NCBI GenBank assembly: GCA_900066355.1
Contig: FMEL01000022.1
Span: 1 to 42,181 of the forward strand
Length of the DNA: 42,181 nt
DNA from: an uncultured Ruminococcus sp.
GTDB lineage: Bacteria > Bacillota > Clostridia > Lachnospirales > Lachnospiraceae
Reading direction: 5' to 3'
The position numbers and the translations under genes were made by a program. This document shows positions 33,766-41,774 of the stretch, piece by piece. The notes under the pieces were generated by a model. That model was not told the DNA's origin, searched no databases, and was given only the letters and a program-made list of their open reading frames with translations. Numbering within the stretch: the stretch's first letter is position 1; each line of letters begins with the position of its first letter.

Positions 33766-35249
33766 TTATCTGTTCTTTCTTCTTTTTTCCTTAAGCAGAA
33801 GAATTACTGCTGCCAGGGAAAGTAATGCCAGATACAGATTTACTTCCGTCGGTGTGGAATCTCCAGTCTTTACAGAAAGAGGAATTCCTTTTGTCTTCTG
33901 ATTCGGAATATCCTGGCCTGACTTCTTCTCCTCCTCTTTTTCGGAAGATGGTTTCTGTTGAGGTTTCCTGTCTGTTTCCTGTTCAGGCCGTTTTCCTGAA
34001 TTCTGATCATCACCGTTGTTTTTATCAGGTTTCTTAGAAGGTTTCACCTTACGGTAACTGTTGACATAATGAACTTCGCCATATGCGGAGCTGATATCTA
34101 CGTTTCCGCTGACATGGATCAGAAGAGGATTATCTTCATAACCAGTATGTCCATTGGAACGGATCACAAGATTACTGGAATCTACATCTTTTCCAGATAC
34201 ATCACCTCTTGCGATAATGTCAATGTCCTCTGCTGTCATTCCTCTGATTTCCATTTTATCTGAAATATTATCCAGATAAATGTTGTCTGCTTTAACCTTG
34301 ATACTGTCTATATCTGTTGTCATTCTGTCATCAGGTGCTCCAAAGTTTCCATTGATCTCTGCTTCCAAATGTCCGCCACTGATTATGGAATCTGCCGTTT
34401 TACCGGTCAGATCACCGTCAACTCTGATCTGTACAGTGCCATCTTCTCTCTTTCCGTGGATTTCATCCACGATAAGATCTCTGTCATTTTCGAGATAAAC
34501 ATTATCTGCGCTTGCTTTGACTTCTGAAACACTGACACTGAATGGATTATCCGTTGTTCCGATGTCGCCATCCGCCGCGGACAGATCTGCTCTTTTTGCT
34601 TTAACTGCCGGAGATTTTCCCGGAACATCTTTCAGATTTCCATCTACCCGGATCGTAACATCTCCGGTTCCGTTACTGCTGTTGATGTTGTCTACTGTAA
34701 GATCAGACGGTGATGTAAGAGAAACATAAAGTAATAATATCCCTCTTCACTCCGGTCCAGATTTATGAGTTCTGTACAGCCCTCCATAGCTTCATCAAAT
34801 CTTCCTGCTGAAAAACAGAGAGCCGTTCTGGTCATCTTCATCTGTATCTTTTCTTCTTCTGTAAGTTCCATTTCTTTCAGAAGATAATCAACCGGTTCTA
34901 TAGCTTCTTCGTATTTTTCTTCTTTAATGAGTTTTTCGGCTTTATTACATGCATCAAGAAGTTTCTGTTGTTTATCCTGAAGTTGTCTCTTTGCATCTTT
35001 AAATGCTTCAAGCACTTTCATTGGATCTTTCAGTACTTCCTGTATCTGTGCGTCCAGAAGTGTTTCGGGTCCGAAATCTGTCTGTATTTCCTGCTGTGCT
35101 GTATAATGAATTACAAATTCCGATACAACAAGCACTGTCACAAGACAGACCGCCGTTACACGGAGCCACTTTTTGCGGTACCATTTCGTCTTTGTCCTTC
35201 CGGGATTCTCAGAAGGTCCTCTGATTTGTTGTTTCTTCTCTATCTTCAT
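33766..35249 (-). pseudogene. Frameshifted cell-wall-anchored surface protein
   Basis: Two overlapping frames look like one broken gene. The 5' part (35249-34692, 185 residues) has a basic start, a TM or signal-anchor segment (LRVTAVCLVTVLVVSEFVIH), a coiled coil and a TPR-like region, then runs into a short nonsense tail. The 3' part is open from 34746 to 33766 without a clear start codon or ribosome site. It has repeated beta-strand units (VTIRVDGNL, VQIRVDGDLTG, DNVYLEN and DNIYLDN), a Lys/Pro/Gln/Glu-rich wall-spanning stretch, and a sortase-like end: SVKTGDSTP, a hydrophobic stretch and KEKRRKNR. A -1 shift within 34692-34746 would join them. An out-of-frame deletion fusing two genes is the alternative. 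Confidence 0.78.
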
Positions 35250-35562
35250 TATTTCTGTTCTCCACCGCCTTTTCTCAATTTTCAGAATTTTCCATTAAAG
35301 AATATCAATTCACAAAAATATAGTTATTTTTATAATACTTCTCTGAAATATTTTTTTCAACATCAAAAGAATGAAACGTACAATAACGAAACGAAAAACA
35401 AAGTGAAATATAATACATGAAAACATCTTGATAATATGATAATTAATAATATTTCAGTGTGAAAAATCATGATATGGAAATAAAGAAACTCAGATAAAAA
35501 TTGATAAAGAAATGTACGATTAAAGATGTGTATTAATAAATATATATGGCCCTAAAATTGTT
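35250..35562. other. AT-rich intergenic region with short direct repeats
   Basis: I find no gene in these 313 bases. AATGAAACG (35370-35378) and AACGAAACG (35385-35393) are near-identical repeats with a period of 15, upstream of the surface-protein gene. They could be regulator sites, but do not match the LytTR consensus spacing. Confidence 0.4.
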
Positions 35563-35597
35563 TTTCGGTATAATTCCATATTGAAATTATACCGAAA
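35563..35597 (-). terminator. Terminator overlapping the LytTR-gene stop codon
   Basis: TTTCGGTATAATT (35563-35575) pairs perfectly with AATTATACCGAAA (35585-35597). The stop codon lies in the stem, and on the minus strand AAACAATTTT follows. Confidence 0.75.
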
Positions 35598-36384
35598 GAA
35601 TCTGTCTGCGAATCTCATCATATTTTTTCCGTGGAACCGGGAGCTCTGTACCATCCTGCATAGTAATAGCATAACGTCTTATAGCCGTAATATACTGCGG
35701 ATTGACCAGATAACTTCTGTGAGTCATAACAAAGCAATCCTGCGTCTGCTGTGCAAGTTCTTTAATACTGTTTTTTGCAAAAATGCAGTCTGTAAGAGTC
35801 CTGACAACAGTTTCTTTACCCAGTGCAGAAATAAACATAACATCAGACAGCTGTAAAAATATCAGGGATCCGTTAACGTCACAGACAGACAGCTTCCTGT
35901 CACTGGTCAGACGTAAAATTTCTTCTTTCATATAGTGACTTGCCATTTTTCCCATTGTATCAGGAAATGCTTCATCTTCAGCAATTTTCAGTTCACCTAT
36001 TGGATTGGAAATATGGATATGACTGATCTGCAGTCCATTGCCGGTATTCTCCCACACAAACGTACAACGCTGCTGTGCAGACAAAAAGAACTTTTCTTCA
36101 GAATCTGTTGTTACAAGATATTTGCCGGTTATAACGTAAAGTTCGGAACAACTGGCTGCAACCTGAAATTCTGCGTGCTGAAGATGACATGACGGAATAG
36201 CCGCACAGTTTGTTTCTAAATTCTCTCTCACCTCATCACGAGTCAGAAGATATTCATCCTGTCGTGCACTGATCCAGACTATTTTAGGCGCACAATGACT
36301 GAAAACAAACATATAATCACGCTTCCAGTATCTGGTCAGACATTCTGCTGTCAGCCTGACAACTTCATCTTCTGTTTTATTCAT
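35587..36384 (-). CDS. SnoaL/NTF2-like domain plus LytTR DNA-binding regulator
   Basis: The 265-residue protein joins an N-terminal SnoaL/NTF2-like domain (about 1-125; TRYWKRDYMFVFSHCAPKIV, ELYVITGKYLV, RCTFVWENTGNGLQISHIHI) to a C-terminal LytTR DNA-binding domain (about 165-262; GKETVVRTLTDCIFAKNSI, CFVMTHRSYLVNPQYITAI, PVPRKKYDEIRRQIL). It has no receiver domain, so it is probably a one-component regulator that senses a small molecule through the SnoaL-like pocket. LytTR proteins often control surface or secreted factors; the adjacent wall-anchored gene is a plausible target. The ligand is unknown. Confidence 0.88.
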   Translation of the reverse strand: MNKTEDEVVRLTAECLTRYWKRDYMFVFSHCAPKIVWISARQDEYLLTRDEVRENLETNCAAIPSCHLQHAEFQVAASCSELYVITGKYLVTTDSEEKFFLSAQQRCTFVWENTGNGLQISHIHISNPIGELKIAEDEAFPDTMGKMASHYMKEEILRLTSDRKLSVCDVNGSLIFLQLSDVMFISALGKETVVRTLTDCIFAKNSIKELAQQTQDCFVMTHRSYLVNPQYITAIRRYAITMQDGTELPVPRKKYDEIRRQILSV

Positions 36385-36429
36385 GGGCGGTCACCTCTTT
36401 CTTTACATCCCAATTTATTCTTTTAAAAT

Positions 36430-36459
36430 ATTATAACTTAACTCGTCGATGACCGTCAA
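36430..36459 (-). promoter_or_regulatory. Promoter of the SnoaL-LytTR gene
   Basis: On the minus strand TTGACG (36459-36454) and TATAAT (36435-36430) are separated by 18 bases, about 45 bases before the start. An imperfect dyad with ATTTTG/CAAAAT arms lies upstream at about 36483-36507. Confidence 0.75.
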
Positions 36460-36562
36460 TATTTGCCCCGTATGTCTCGGGATTTTGCCATTACTCATGA
36501 CAAAATGCCTCGCGGGATATTACCTGTGAACAGTAATTTAGATTCTTTTAATAAATTTTCTC

Positions 36563-36591
36563 TTCACAAATATGCATAAAAGTGTTATAGT
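36563..36591 (+). promoter_or_regulatory. Promoter of the hemolysin-III gene
   Basis: TTCACA (36563-36568) and TATAGT (36586-36591) are separated by 17 bases, giving a leader of about 80 bases. Confidence 0.75.
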
Positions 36592-36606
36592 TTCAGTATA
36601 CTTCTT

Positions 36607-36627
36607 ATGTAGTATTGATTACTACAT
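36607..36627. promoter_or_regulatory. Dyad in the trhA leader, possible operator
   Basis: ATGTAGTA (36607-36614) and TACTACAT (36620-36627) are perfect inverted repeats with a 5-base spacer, starting about 10 bases after the predicted transcription start. Confidence 0.6.
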
Positions 36628-36679
36628 GACATGTTTTTAATTATCTCATATTTGTTTTACAGTTTAGGAGGCGTTTACT

Positions 36680-37369
36680 ATGATGCATATAAACTCACTT
36701 GTCTCAAAATTAAATTTAAAGGATCCGTGGAGTGCCATTACACATGGAATTGCCATGCTTCTTGCCATTGCCGGTACCGCTCCTCTTTTGCTACGGGCTG
36801 CTTCCGGTGAAAATGCTCCACTTCATATTGCGGCACTGGCAGTTTTTATCCTCACTATGATCCTTCTCTATACAGCAAGCACAGTTTATCATTCCGTTAA
36901 TTCTACAGAAACCGTTAACCGTCGCCTGCGTAAGATGGATCATATGATGATCTTCGTTATGATTGCAGGAAGCTACACTCCAATCTGCCTGATTGCACTG
37001 CATAATCGTATTGGTTACATCCTCTGTGGACTTGTATGGGGCGTTGCGATCCTGGGCATTCTACTTAAGGGTCTCTGGATCACCTGCCCGAAATGGCTCT
37101 CTTCTGTGCTTTATATCGGTATGGGATGGCTGTGCGTCCTTGCCTTTGTCCCGATTTTTCACTCTCTTCCGCGTGCCGGTTTCGGCTGGCTTCTCGCAGG
37201 AGGCATTATTTACACCGTCGGCGGCATCATCTATGGTTTGAAACTTCCTTTATTCAATGCCCGTCACAAAGACTTCGGTTCACATGAAATCTTCCATGTA
37301 TTCATTATGCTTGGAAGTGCCTGCCACTTTATCCTCATGTATTGCTTCATCTCTACCCTGCCAATTTAA
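36680..37369 (+). CDS. trhA: Hemolysin III / PAQR-family membrane protein
   Basis: The 229-residue protein has about seven TM segments and the family motifs SAITHGIAMLLAIAG (conserved His), LYTASTVYHSVNS (Ser and His of the metal site), RLRKMDHMMIFVMIAGSYTP, and SHEIFHVFIMLGSACHFILM (two C-terminal His). Homologues (YqfA, TrhA) affect membrane homeostasis; haemolysis is an historical label. AGGAGG lies upstream of ATGATG; the second ATG at 36683 is also possible. A short GC hairpin overlapping the stop may end transcription. Confidence 0.93.
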   Translation: MMHINSLVSKLNLKDPWSAITHGIAMLLAIAGTAPLLLRAASGENAPLHIAALAVFILTMILLYTASTVYHSVNSTETVNRRLRKMDHMMIFVMIAGSYTPICLIALHNRIGYILCGLVWGVAILGILLKGLWITCPKWLSSVLYIGMGWLCVLAFVPIFHSLPRAGFGWLLAGGIIYTVGGIIYGLKLPLFNARHKDFGSHEIFHVFIMLGSACHFILMYCFISTLPI

Positions 37370-37422
37370 CGGCAGGGTATTTTGCTTATGAAAGTTCTTT
37401 CTATAATAATATTATTTTTCTT

Positions 37423-37665
37423 TCAAAAATCCATCAGGGCAAGTTTTTCTTTCCTTGTAAGCTGCTTAATCGCATACTCCCTGCTCATCGCTTCTTCTTT
37501 CGTCGCATATCCCTCATAATAAACCAGTTCCACCGGACGCTTCGCCCTTGTATACTTTGCACCGGCCTTCCCCTCATTATGTGCTTTCAGACGTTTCTCC
37601 ACCGAGGTTGTCCACCCCGTATAAAGTGTACCATCCGCACACTTTACCATATATGTATAGTTCAT
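37423..37665 (-). CDS. Small GIY-YIG nuclease-domain protein (UPF0213, YhbQ type)
   Basis: The 80-residue protein is a stand-alone GIY-YIG domain. The motif appears as YTYMVKCADGTLYTGWT, followed by the conserved Arg (SVEKRLKAHNEGKAGAKYT) and the Glu-containing segment SREYAIKQLTRKEKLAL. Proteins of this group are structure-specific or single-strand DNA nucleases of uncertain role. Full length for the family. It is transcribed separately from the spoIIQ-like gene, which ends upstream behind a hairpin-rich gap. Confidence 0.9.
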   Translation of the reverse strand: MNYTYMVKCADGTLYTGWTTSVEKRLKAHNEGKAGAKYTRAKRPVELVYYEGYATKEEAMSREYAIKQLTRKEKLALMDF

Positions 37666-37745
37666 GATTTTCCTCTTTTACTTATCGTTCAACCGCTTCT
37701 GCACTGCAAGAACTCTTTCTTTTTGATTCCTATATATGTAAAGGA

Positions 37746-37826
37746 TAACTGCCATTCTTTCCGACAGTTACCCTTATTTCTATATAAAGCAGCCGGCTGC
37801 GAATTTTCGTTTCCCACCTGCTTTAT
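37746..37826 (-). terminator. Two hairpins after the spoIIQ-like gene
   Basis: ATAAAGCAG (37784-37792) pairs with CTGCTTTAT (37818-37826), and TAACTG (37746-37751) with CAGTTA (37765-37770). A perfect 12-base palindrome GCAGCCGGCTGC lies at 37789-37800. T runs are weak, so termination is only probable. Confidence 0.5.
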
Positions 37827-37857
37827 TATACGTTGTGTTTTTCTTTTTGTGAACTAT

Positions 37858-38667
37858 TTACGGCAGATATGCGATCGGGTCCACCGGTTCTCCGTTCTTT
37901 TTCATTGCAAAATAAAGATTGCTGCCTTCCTTACTGTAATACTTTGTCGGAGTCCCTACATACCCGATCACAGAACCTTTTGTAACGATATCTCCTTCTT
38001 CAACTGTAAGATCCTTTAACTGTCCGTAAACTGCCTGATAGCCGCTTCCGATTTCCATAGTTACAGTAGTTCCTGTCTGTGGATCTTCCTCAATTGAATA
38101 AACAGTTCCCGAAACAGATGCCAAAACGGGAGCTCCTTCCACTGCCTGAACAGAAATTGCCGGGCTTAATTTGTACTGATCCAGCGTCGGAAAATAAACT
38201 GTCTGATCCATGTTATAATCCAGCAGGATTGATCCATCTACCGGCCATTCCATCAGCGTATCTTCCGTAAAACTCAACTTTGGAGCTGCTTCGGCACTTG
38301 CCGAAGTGCTTACACTTTCTGTACTGACTGCACTCTGTGCTGCTCCGTTCTCATCTACGCTCTGTACGGTGGTCTGCTCCGCATCTTCGGAATCTGCAAG
38401 TACTGTGTTTTCTACGCCGGTCATCTCTTTTTCAGTATCTGTTCCTTCGTCCTTCATCTCCGCTTCTACAAGACTGGTTCCCGCATCTACTGCCGAATCC
38501 TCATTCTCTTTGGTGTCTGCTGTGTCATCCAGATACGATGGTGCTTCTTCCTGAATTTTCACATCCGTTCCGGATGTTCCGAGCTGATAAACTCCAATTC
38601 CCGCCGCTGCAAGAACCGCCAGAAGCGCCGTATTTGTTACGTACCTTACAATTCTGTTATTTGCCAT
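37858..38667 (-). CDS. spoIIQ: SpoIIQ-like M23-domain protein lacking catalytic histidines
   Basis: The 269-residue protein has an N-terminal TM segment (NTALLAVLAAAGIGVYQLG), a long acidic low-complexity linker (about 30-130) and a C-terminal LytM/M23-like domain (ISVQAVEGAPVLASVSGTVY, YQAVYGQLKDLTVEEGDIVT, GSVIGYVGTPTKYYSKEGSN). The zinc-binding HxxxD and HxH motifs are absent: the end reads NLYFAMKKNG where active enzymes have HLHFE. SpoIIQ of Bacillus is a forespore anchor in the engulfment channel. The start at 38667 (MANNRI) has AGAGGTG upstream. Position next to spoIID supports the sporulation call. Confidence 0.82.
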   Translation of the reverse strand: MANNRIVRYVTNTALLAVLAAAGIGVYQLGTSGTDVKIQEEAPSYLDDTADTKENEDSAVDAGTSLVEAEMKDEGTDTEKEMTGVENTVLADSEDAEQTTVQSVDENGAAQSAVSTESVSTSASAEAAPKLSFTEDTLMEWPVDGSILLDYNMDQTVYFPTLDQYKLSPAISVQAVEGAPVLASVSGTVYSIEEDPQTGTTVTMEIGSGYQAVYGQLKDLTVEEGDIVTKGSVIGYVGTPTKYYSKEGSNLYFAMKKNGEPVDPIAYLP

Positions 38668-38741
38668 ATTCTTTTCACCTCTGCTCATAATCATTTCTGT
38701 ATTAACAGGGTGTCCAGTATATGCAAAAATATTCAGTTTTA

Positions 38742-39581
38742 CTAAATATAATCAAAATCTTCTGTTTCAATTTCCATCAATGGAAAATAAATATGTAAAA
38801 TTTCCTGCCATGTTTTTCCCTCTTTGGCAAGTGCGTCCCCGCCATATTGAGAAAAACCAAGTCCATGTCCTTTTCCTTTGCTTAAGAATCGCATCCTGTC
38901 ATCCAGCTTCTGCATGGAAAATGCCGGCGATGCAATTCCCATCCCTGACGCAAAAGCAGTTCCTTCTAATATATTCTCATCTGCCATAAGACTTTGTACA
39001 TATCCGCTTTTATCCCGCAAACTGATCGTCAGATCCTTTGGAAGCTGCTGTTCCGATACATAAGTACTGTTTAAATATTCTGTTGCATCTTTATCTGCAC
39101 TGCTGTCCACTGATTTCAGATAGGCATATTGCGGATCATGAAAAGCTGCTTCCCCGTCTCTTGTTTCTCCGGCACTGATTTCATGATAAGGTACCAGTTT
39201 TAACTCTCCGTCTACGGTAAGTATCTGACCCTGCGTATTTTTCACCGCTGTCTCATAACATACTTCCGGTATTTTCCATACCCTTCCATTTTGTTTTACG
39301 TTATTGCTGATTTCACGAAGGATGGAACCTGTATCTTTTTGCTCCTGAATCTTTCGCATAAAATTACTCCTTGCTATGACTGCCTGTGCCTCGATTGTTT
39401 CTATCTGGTGCTCCGGTGAAATCTGCCCCCTTAAGATTATCGGAAGTATATTTTCCATATCTGTTGTTTTATTTACAGAAACTGCCTCCGGACCGTTTAC
39501 AAAGACCGTAACCAGATATGGAAGTGTCAGTAACAGAAAAATTTTTGTAACCCACGATTGTTTTCTGCCCTTCATATTCAT
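38742..39581 (-). CDS. spoIID: Stage II sporulation protein D
   Basis: SpoIID is a lytic transglycosylase that remodels peptidoglycan during engulfment of the forespore. The 279-residue protein has an N-terminal TM segment (TKIFLLLTLPYLVTVFVNG) and the SpoIID domain: EHQIETIEAQAVIARSNFMR with the catalytic Glu, and near the end GKGHGLGFSQYGGDALAKEG. Two starts (39581 and 39575) are close; neither has an ideal ribosome site (GGAAG). It is followed 74 bases later by the spoIIQ-like gene and preceded by a sigma-E-like promoter. Confidence 0.92.
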   Translation of the reverse strand: MNMKGRKQSWVTKIFLLLTLPYLVTVFVNGPEAVSVNKTTDMENILPIILRGQISPEHQIETIEAQAVIARSNFMRKIQEQKDTGSILREISNNVKQNGRVWKIPEVCYETAVKNTQGQILTVDGELKLVPYHEISAGETRDGEAAFHDPQYAYLKSVDSSADKDATEYLNSTYVSEQQLPKDLTISLRDKSGYVQSLMADENILEGTAFASGMGIASPAFSMQKLDDRMRFLSKGKGHGLGFSQYGGDALAKEGKTWQEILHIYFPLMEIETEDFDYI

Positions 39582-39602
39582 CTTCCATGCTCGTTTTACT
39601 TT

Positions 39603-39631
39603 AATATATGAAAATCATCCATGCTTTATAA
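39603..39631 (-). promoter_or_regulatory. Sigma-E-like promoter of spoIID
   Basis: On the minus strand TTATAAA (39631-39625) and CATATATT (39610-39603) are separated by 14 bases. This is close to the known sigma-E pattern KMATAWW-N14-CATACAHT, with one mismatch in each box, and spoIID is a classic sigma-E gene in Bacillus. Confidence 0.65.
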
Positions 39632-39663
39632 GTAAATTCGATATTTTTCCCTTTTTTCTTTCT

Positions 39664-39692
39664 TTGACATCAAAAAACATCCATTATATAAT
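39664..39692 (+). promoter_or_regulatory. Consensus sigma-A promoter of the metallophosphoesterase gene
   Basis: TTGACA (39664-39669) and TATAAT (39687-39692) are separated by exactly 17 bases, about 25 bases before the ATG. Confidence 0.9.
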
Positions 39693-39716
39693 GTAAAAAA
39701 ATTTCGGAGGTTTTAT

Positions 39717-40925
39717 ATGATTGCAATTTATCTTGCACCTGTCTATATTATCCTCAACCTGTATATACTACGGTGGGCATATTTGTGGATGGGCAGCTGT
39801 CACAGTATTTTGCGTACTATGGCATTTCGCACTATTTTCGCAATTATCTATGCCATAGTCTCGACCAGCCTTGTATCCGGTTTCTTTATTAAAAAGCCAA
39901 GAGTGCTGCATCGCGCATTAAAAATAACCGGAAATTATTTTCTCGGTATTTTTCTTTACTCGCTGATGATCGTAATGGCGGCTGATCTCGGACGGTTATT
40001 TTTCAAATATGTATGCAAAGTATCGTGGATTCATTCACGGATTGCCTTTAATGTTGCAGGTGCTGTCTGTGTACTGCTTATCATTGGTCTGTGTGTCCGG
40101 GGAATTATCCATGCAAAATACATTAAAGTAACACCTTATGAAGTTACGATAAGTAAAACCGTTCCCGATACAGATAAGCTTAAAGTTGTTCTCGTCGCTG
40201 ACACACATTTCGGTTACAATGCCGGTGTCATCCATGCACATGAACTTGTCCGTAAAATCAATAAGCAAAAACCAGATCTTGTCTGCATTGCCGGAGATAT
40301 TTTTGACAATGAATATGATGCGATCCGCAGTCCCGAAAGACTCGCAAAAATCCTTCGTTCCATCAAATCCACTTATGGAGTATATGCATGCTGGGGAAAT
40401 CATGATCTGAACGAGGCAATTCTTGCCGGATTTACCTTTCATCACAAAGGAGATGATATCTCAAATGTAAAAGATCCCCGTATGGATGAATTTCTCCGTA
40501 AATCCAATATTAAGCTTCTCGAAGACGAAAGTGTCCTGATAGATAACAAATTTTATATTGTCGGGCGCAAAGATGCCTCCCTCATAGAAAAGATCCATGA
40601 AACAAGAAAAGCCCCTGACCAGCTTACCAAATTGCTGGACAGGGACAAACCAATCCTTGTTATTGATCATCAGCCAAAAGAATTTCAGGAACTTGCTGAC
40701 GCGGGTGCTGATTTAGATCTGTGCGGTCATACACACAACGGACAGACCTTTCCCGGAAATCTGACCATCAAACCGATGTGGGAGAATCCATGTGGTATCA
40801 GCCAAAAGGATGCCATGACCTGCATTGTAACTTCCGGTGCCGGTGTCTGGGGACCCGCCATGCGATTAGGTACGGACAGCGAAATCTGCTCAATTCAGGT
40901 TAATTTCGTATCACCCGGACCCTGA
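39717..40925 (+). CDS. Membrane-anchored calcineurin-like metallophosphoesterase
   Basis: The 402-residue protein has about four N-terminal TM segments (to about residue 140) and a cytoplasmic or surface phosphoesterase domain. Metal-binding motifs are complete: VLVADTHFGYN (D-x-H), LVCIAGDIFDN (GDxxD), ACWGNHDLNE (GNHD), VIDHQPKEF (H) and LCGHTHNGQTFPGN (GHTHxGQ). The YkuE/YaeI-type domain suggests action on phospholipid or nucleotide phosphates; the substrate is not known. CGGAGG lies 6 bases upstream of the ATG. Its 3' end overlaps the convergent small gene by 31 bases. Confidence 0.92.
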   Translation: MIAIYLAPVYIILNLYILRWAYLWMGSCHSILRTMAFRTIFAIIYAIVSTSLVSGFFIKKPRVLHRALKITGNYFLGIFLYSLMIVMAADLGRLFFKYVCKVSWIHSRIAFNVAGAVCVLLIIGLCVRGIIHAKYIKVTPYEVTISKTVPDTDKLKVVLVADTHFGYNAGVIHAHELVRKINKQKPDLVCIAGDIFDNEYDAIRSPERLAKILRSIKSTYGVYACWGNHDLNEAILAGFTFHHKGDDISNVKDPRMDEFLRKSNIKLLEDESVLIDNKFYIVGRKDASLIEKIHETRKAPDQLTKLLDRDKPILVIDHQPKEFQELADAGADLDLCGHTHNGQTFPGNLTIKPMWENPCGISQKDAMTCIVTSGAGVWGPAMRLGTDSEICSIQVNFVSPGP

Positions 40926-41173
40926 AGCCAGAAAAAAAGTTTTTTCCACATGCGATGATGTTTTCGATTGTGCACTATCCACATATTCACATCTTTATCC
41001 ATATTTTCTGCAGAGACAGTTGCTGCGCCAACTGCATTTCCATTAACCGGAGATGCAGTAACAGCCTGTCCGATCACAGATACATCTACTTCATCCCTCT
41101 TCGGAACCATACTTACCAGAAAACAAAGAATTACAGTTATCAGTTTATGAAACCTTTCCTTCATATTTTTCAT
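40895..41173 (-). CDS. Small exported protein of unknown function
   Basis: The predicted 92-residue product starts at 41173, with CAGGAGG 7 bases upstream, and has a basic start and hydrophobic segment (KLITVILCFLVSMVP) suggestive of a signal peptide. The middle is Val/Ala/Ser-rich (VIGQAVTASPVNGNAVGAAT) and the end is basic and aromatic (MWIVHNRKHHRMWKKLFFWL). I recognise no family. The strong ribosome site and an operator-like dyad upstream support expression. The gene overlaps the end of the metallophosphoesterase gene in antisense, so it could be a false call. Confidence 0.6.
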   Translation of the reverse strand: MKNMKERFHKLITVILCFLVSMVPKRDEVDVSVIGQAVTASPVNGNAVGAATVSAENMDKDVNMWIVHNRKHHRMWKKLFFWLQGPGDTKLT

Positions 41174-41229
41174 AATGAACCTCCTGCTATTCTCCATAAA
41201 AAGCACCGGGACTGCGCACTTCCCACTAC

Positions 41230-41239
41230 TACATATGTA
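41230..41239. promoter_or_regulatory. TACA-N2-TGTA dyad, BlaI/MecI/CopY-type operator candidate
   Basis: The perfect palindrome TACATATGTA lies 57 bases upstream of the small exported gene, overlapping AT-rich promoter-like sequence (minus: TATATATTATATTACATATG). The TACA-N2-TGTA pattern is the core of BlaI/MecI/CopY operators. Confidence 0.5.
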
Positions 41240-41309
41240 ATATAATATATACAGAAGTTGCCCTTTTTAGAACGACAGTGCATCTTTGTTTTAACTTTTT
41301 TTCGAGTAC

Positions 41310-41338
41310 AAAAAAAGCACTATCGAAATGATAGCGCT
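41310..41338 (-). terminator. Terminator of the tRNA cluster
   Basis: On the minus strand AGCGCTATC pairs with GATAGTGCT (one G-T pair, 5-base loop), followed by seven T, 7 bases after tRNA-Lys. Confidence 0.92.
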
Positions 41339-41344
41339 TTCTAA

Positions 41345-41417
41345 TGAGACATCGGGGATTCGAACCCCGGACAACTTGATTAAAAGTCAAGTGCTCTACC
41401 AACTGAGCTAATATCCC
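41345..41417 (-). tRNA. tRNA-Lys (TTT)
   Basis: The minus strand gives acceptor GGGATAT/ATGTCTC, D-arm AGCTCAGTTGGTAGAGC, anticodon loop CTTTTAA in stem TTGA.../TCAA, and T-arm GGTTCGAATCC. CCA is not encoded. It is the last tRNA of the cluster. Confidence 0.95.
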
Positions 41418-41461
41418 ATATTCATTTGTTACCTTTGTCTTATAACATTTTACAAGGTAAA

Positions 41462-41486
41462 TGCTCAGGCTTTTTCAACCAGCATA
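41462..41486 (-). pseudogene. Degenerate 3' fragment of a tRNA-Phe gene
   Basis: On the minus strand GCTGGTTGAAAAAGCCTGAG aligns with the 3' half of the intact neighbour tRNA-Phe (GCTGGTTCGATTCCGGCTCT), and the following 19 bases (CTGAGCATTTACCTTGTAA) match the intact copy and its flank (CTGGGCATTTACCTTGTAA) at 18 of 19. Confidence 0.7.
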
Positions 41487-41515
41487 TACTCTTTAATGTA
41501 ACCTTACAAGGTAAA

Positions 41516-41588
<73 letters not shown>

Positions 41589-41592
41589 ATAA

Positions 41593-41666
41593 TAGCGGGA
41601 ACAGGATTTGAACCTGTGACCTTCGGGTTATGAGCCCGACGAGCTTCCAGACTGCTCCACCCCGCG
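41593..41666 (-). tRNA. tRNA-fMet (CAT), initiator
   Basis: The minus strand starts CGCGGGGTGGAGCAG. The three G-C pairs of the anticodon stem (GGGCTCATAACCC) and the unpaired first base are initiator features. Position 72 is T here. Confidence 0.94.
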
Positions 41667-41683
41667 ATAATTATGAAATTTGA

Positions 41684-41756
41684 AGCCGATGATCGGACTC
41701 GAACCGATAACCTGCTGATTACAAATCAGCTGCTCTGCCAATTGAGCCACATCGGC
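41684..41756 (-). tRNA. tRNA-Thr (TGT)
   Basis: The minus strand gives acceptor GCCGATG/CATCGGC, D-arm GGCTCAATTGGCAGAGC, anticodon loop TTTGTAA in stem GCTGA/TCAGC, and T-arm GGTTCGAGTCC. Confidence 0.95.
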
Positions 41757-41774
41757 TTAGCCAATTAGGCTTAG

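Noticed and set aside
34692..34746. Programmed -1 frameshift in the surface-protein gene
   Set aside because: No X-XXY-YYZ slippery heptamer or downstream stimulator is visible in the overlap; mutation, deletion or sequencing error is simpler.
37342..38019. A 225-codon plus-strand open frame across the GIY-YIG gene and spoIIQ end
   Set aside because: It overlaps the recognisable GIY-YIG gene in antisense, starts inside trhA and shows shadow-like composition.
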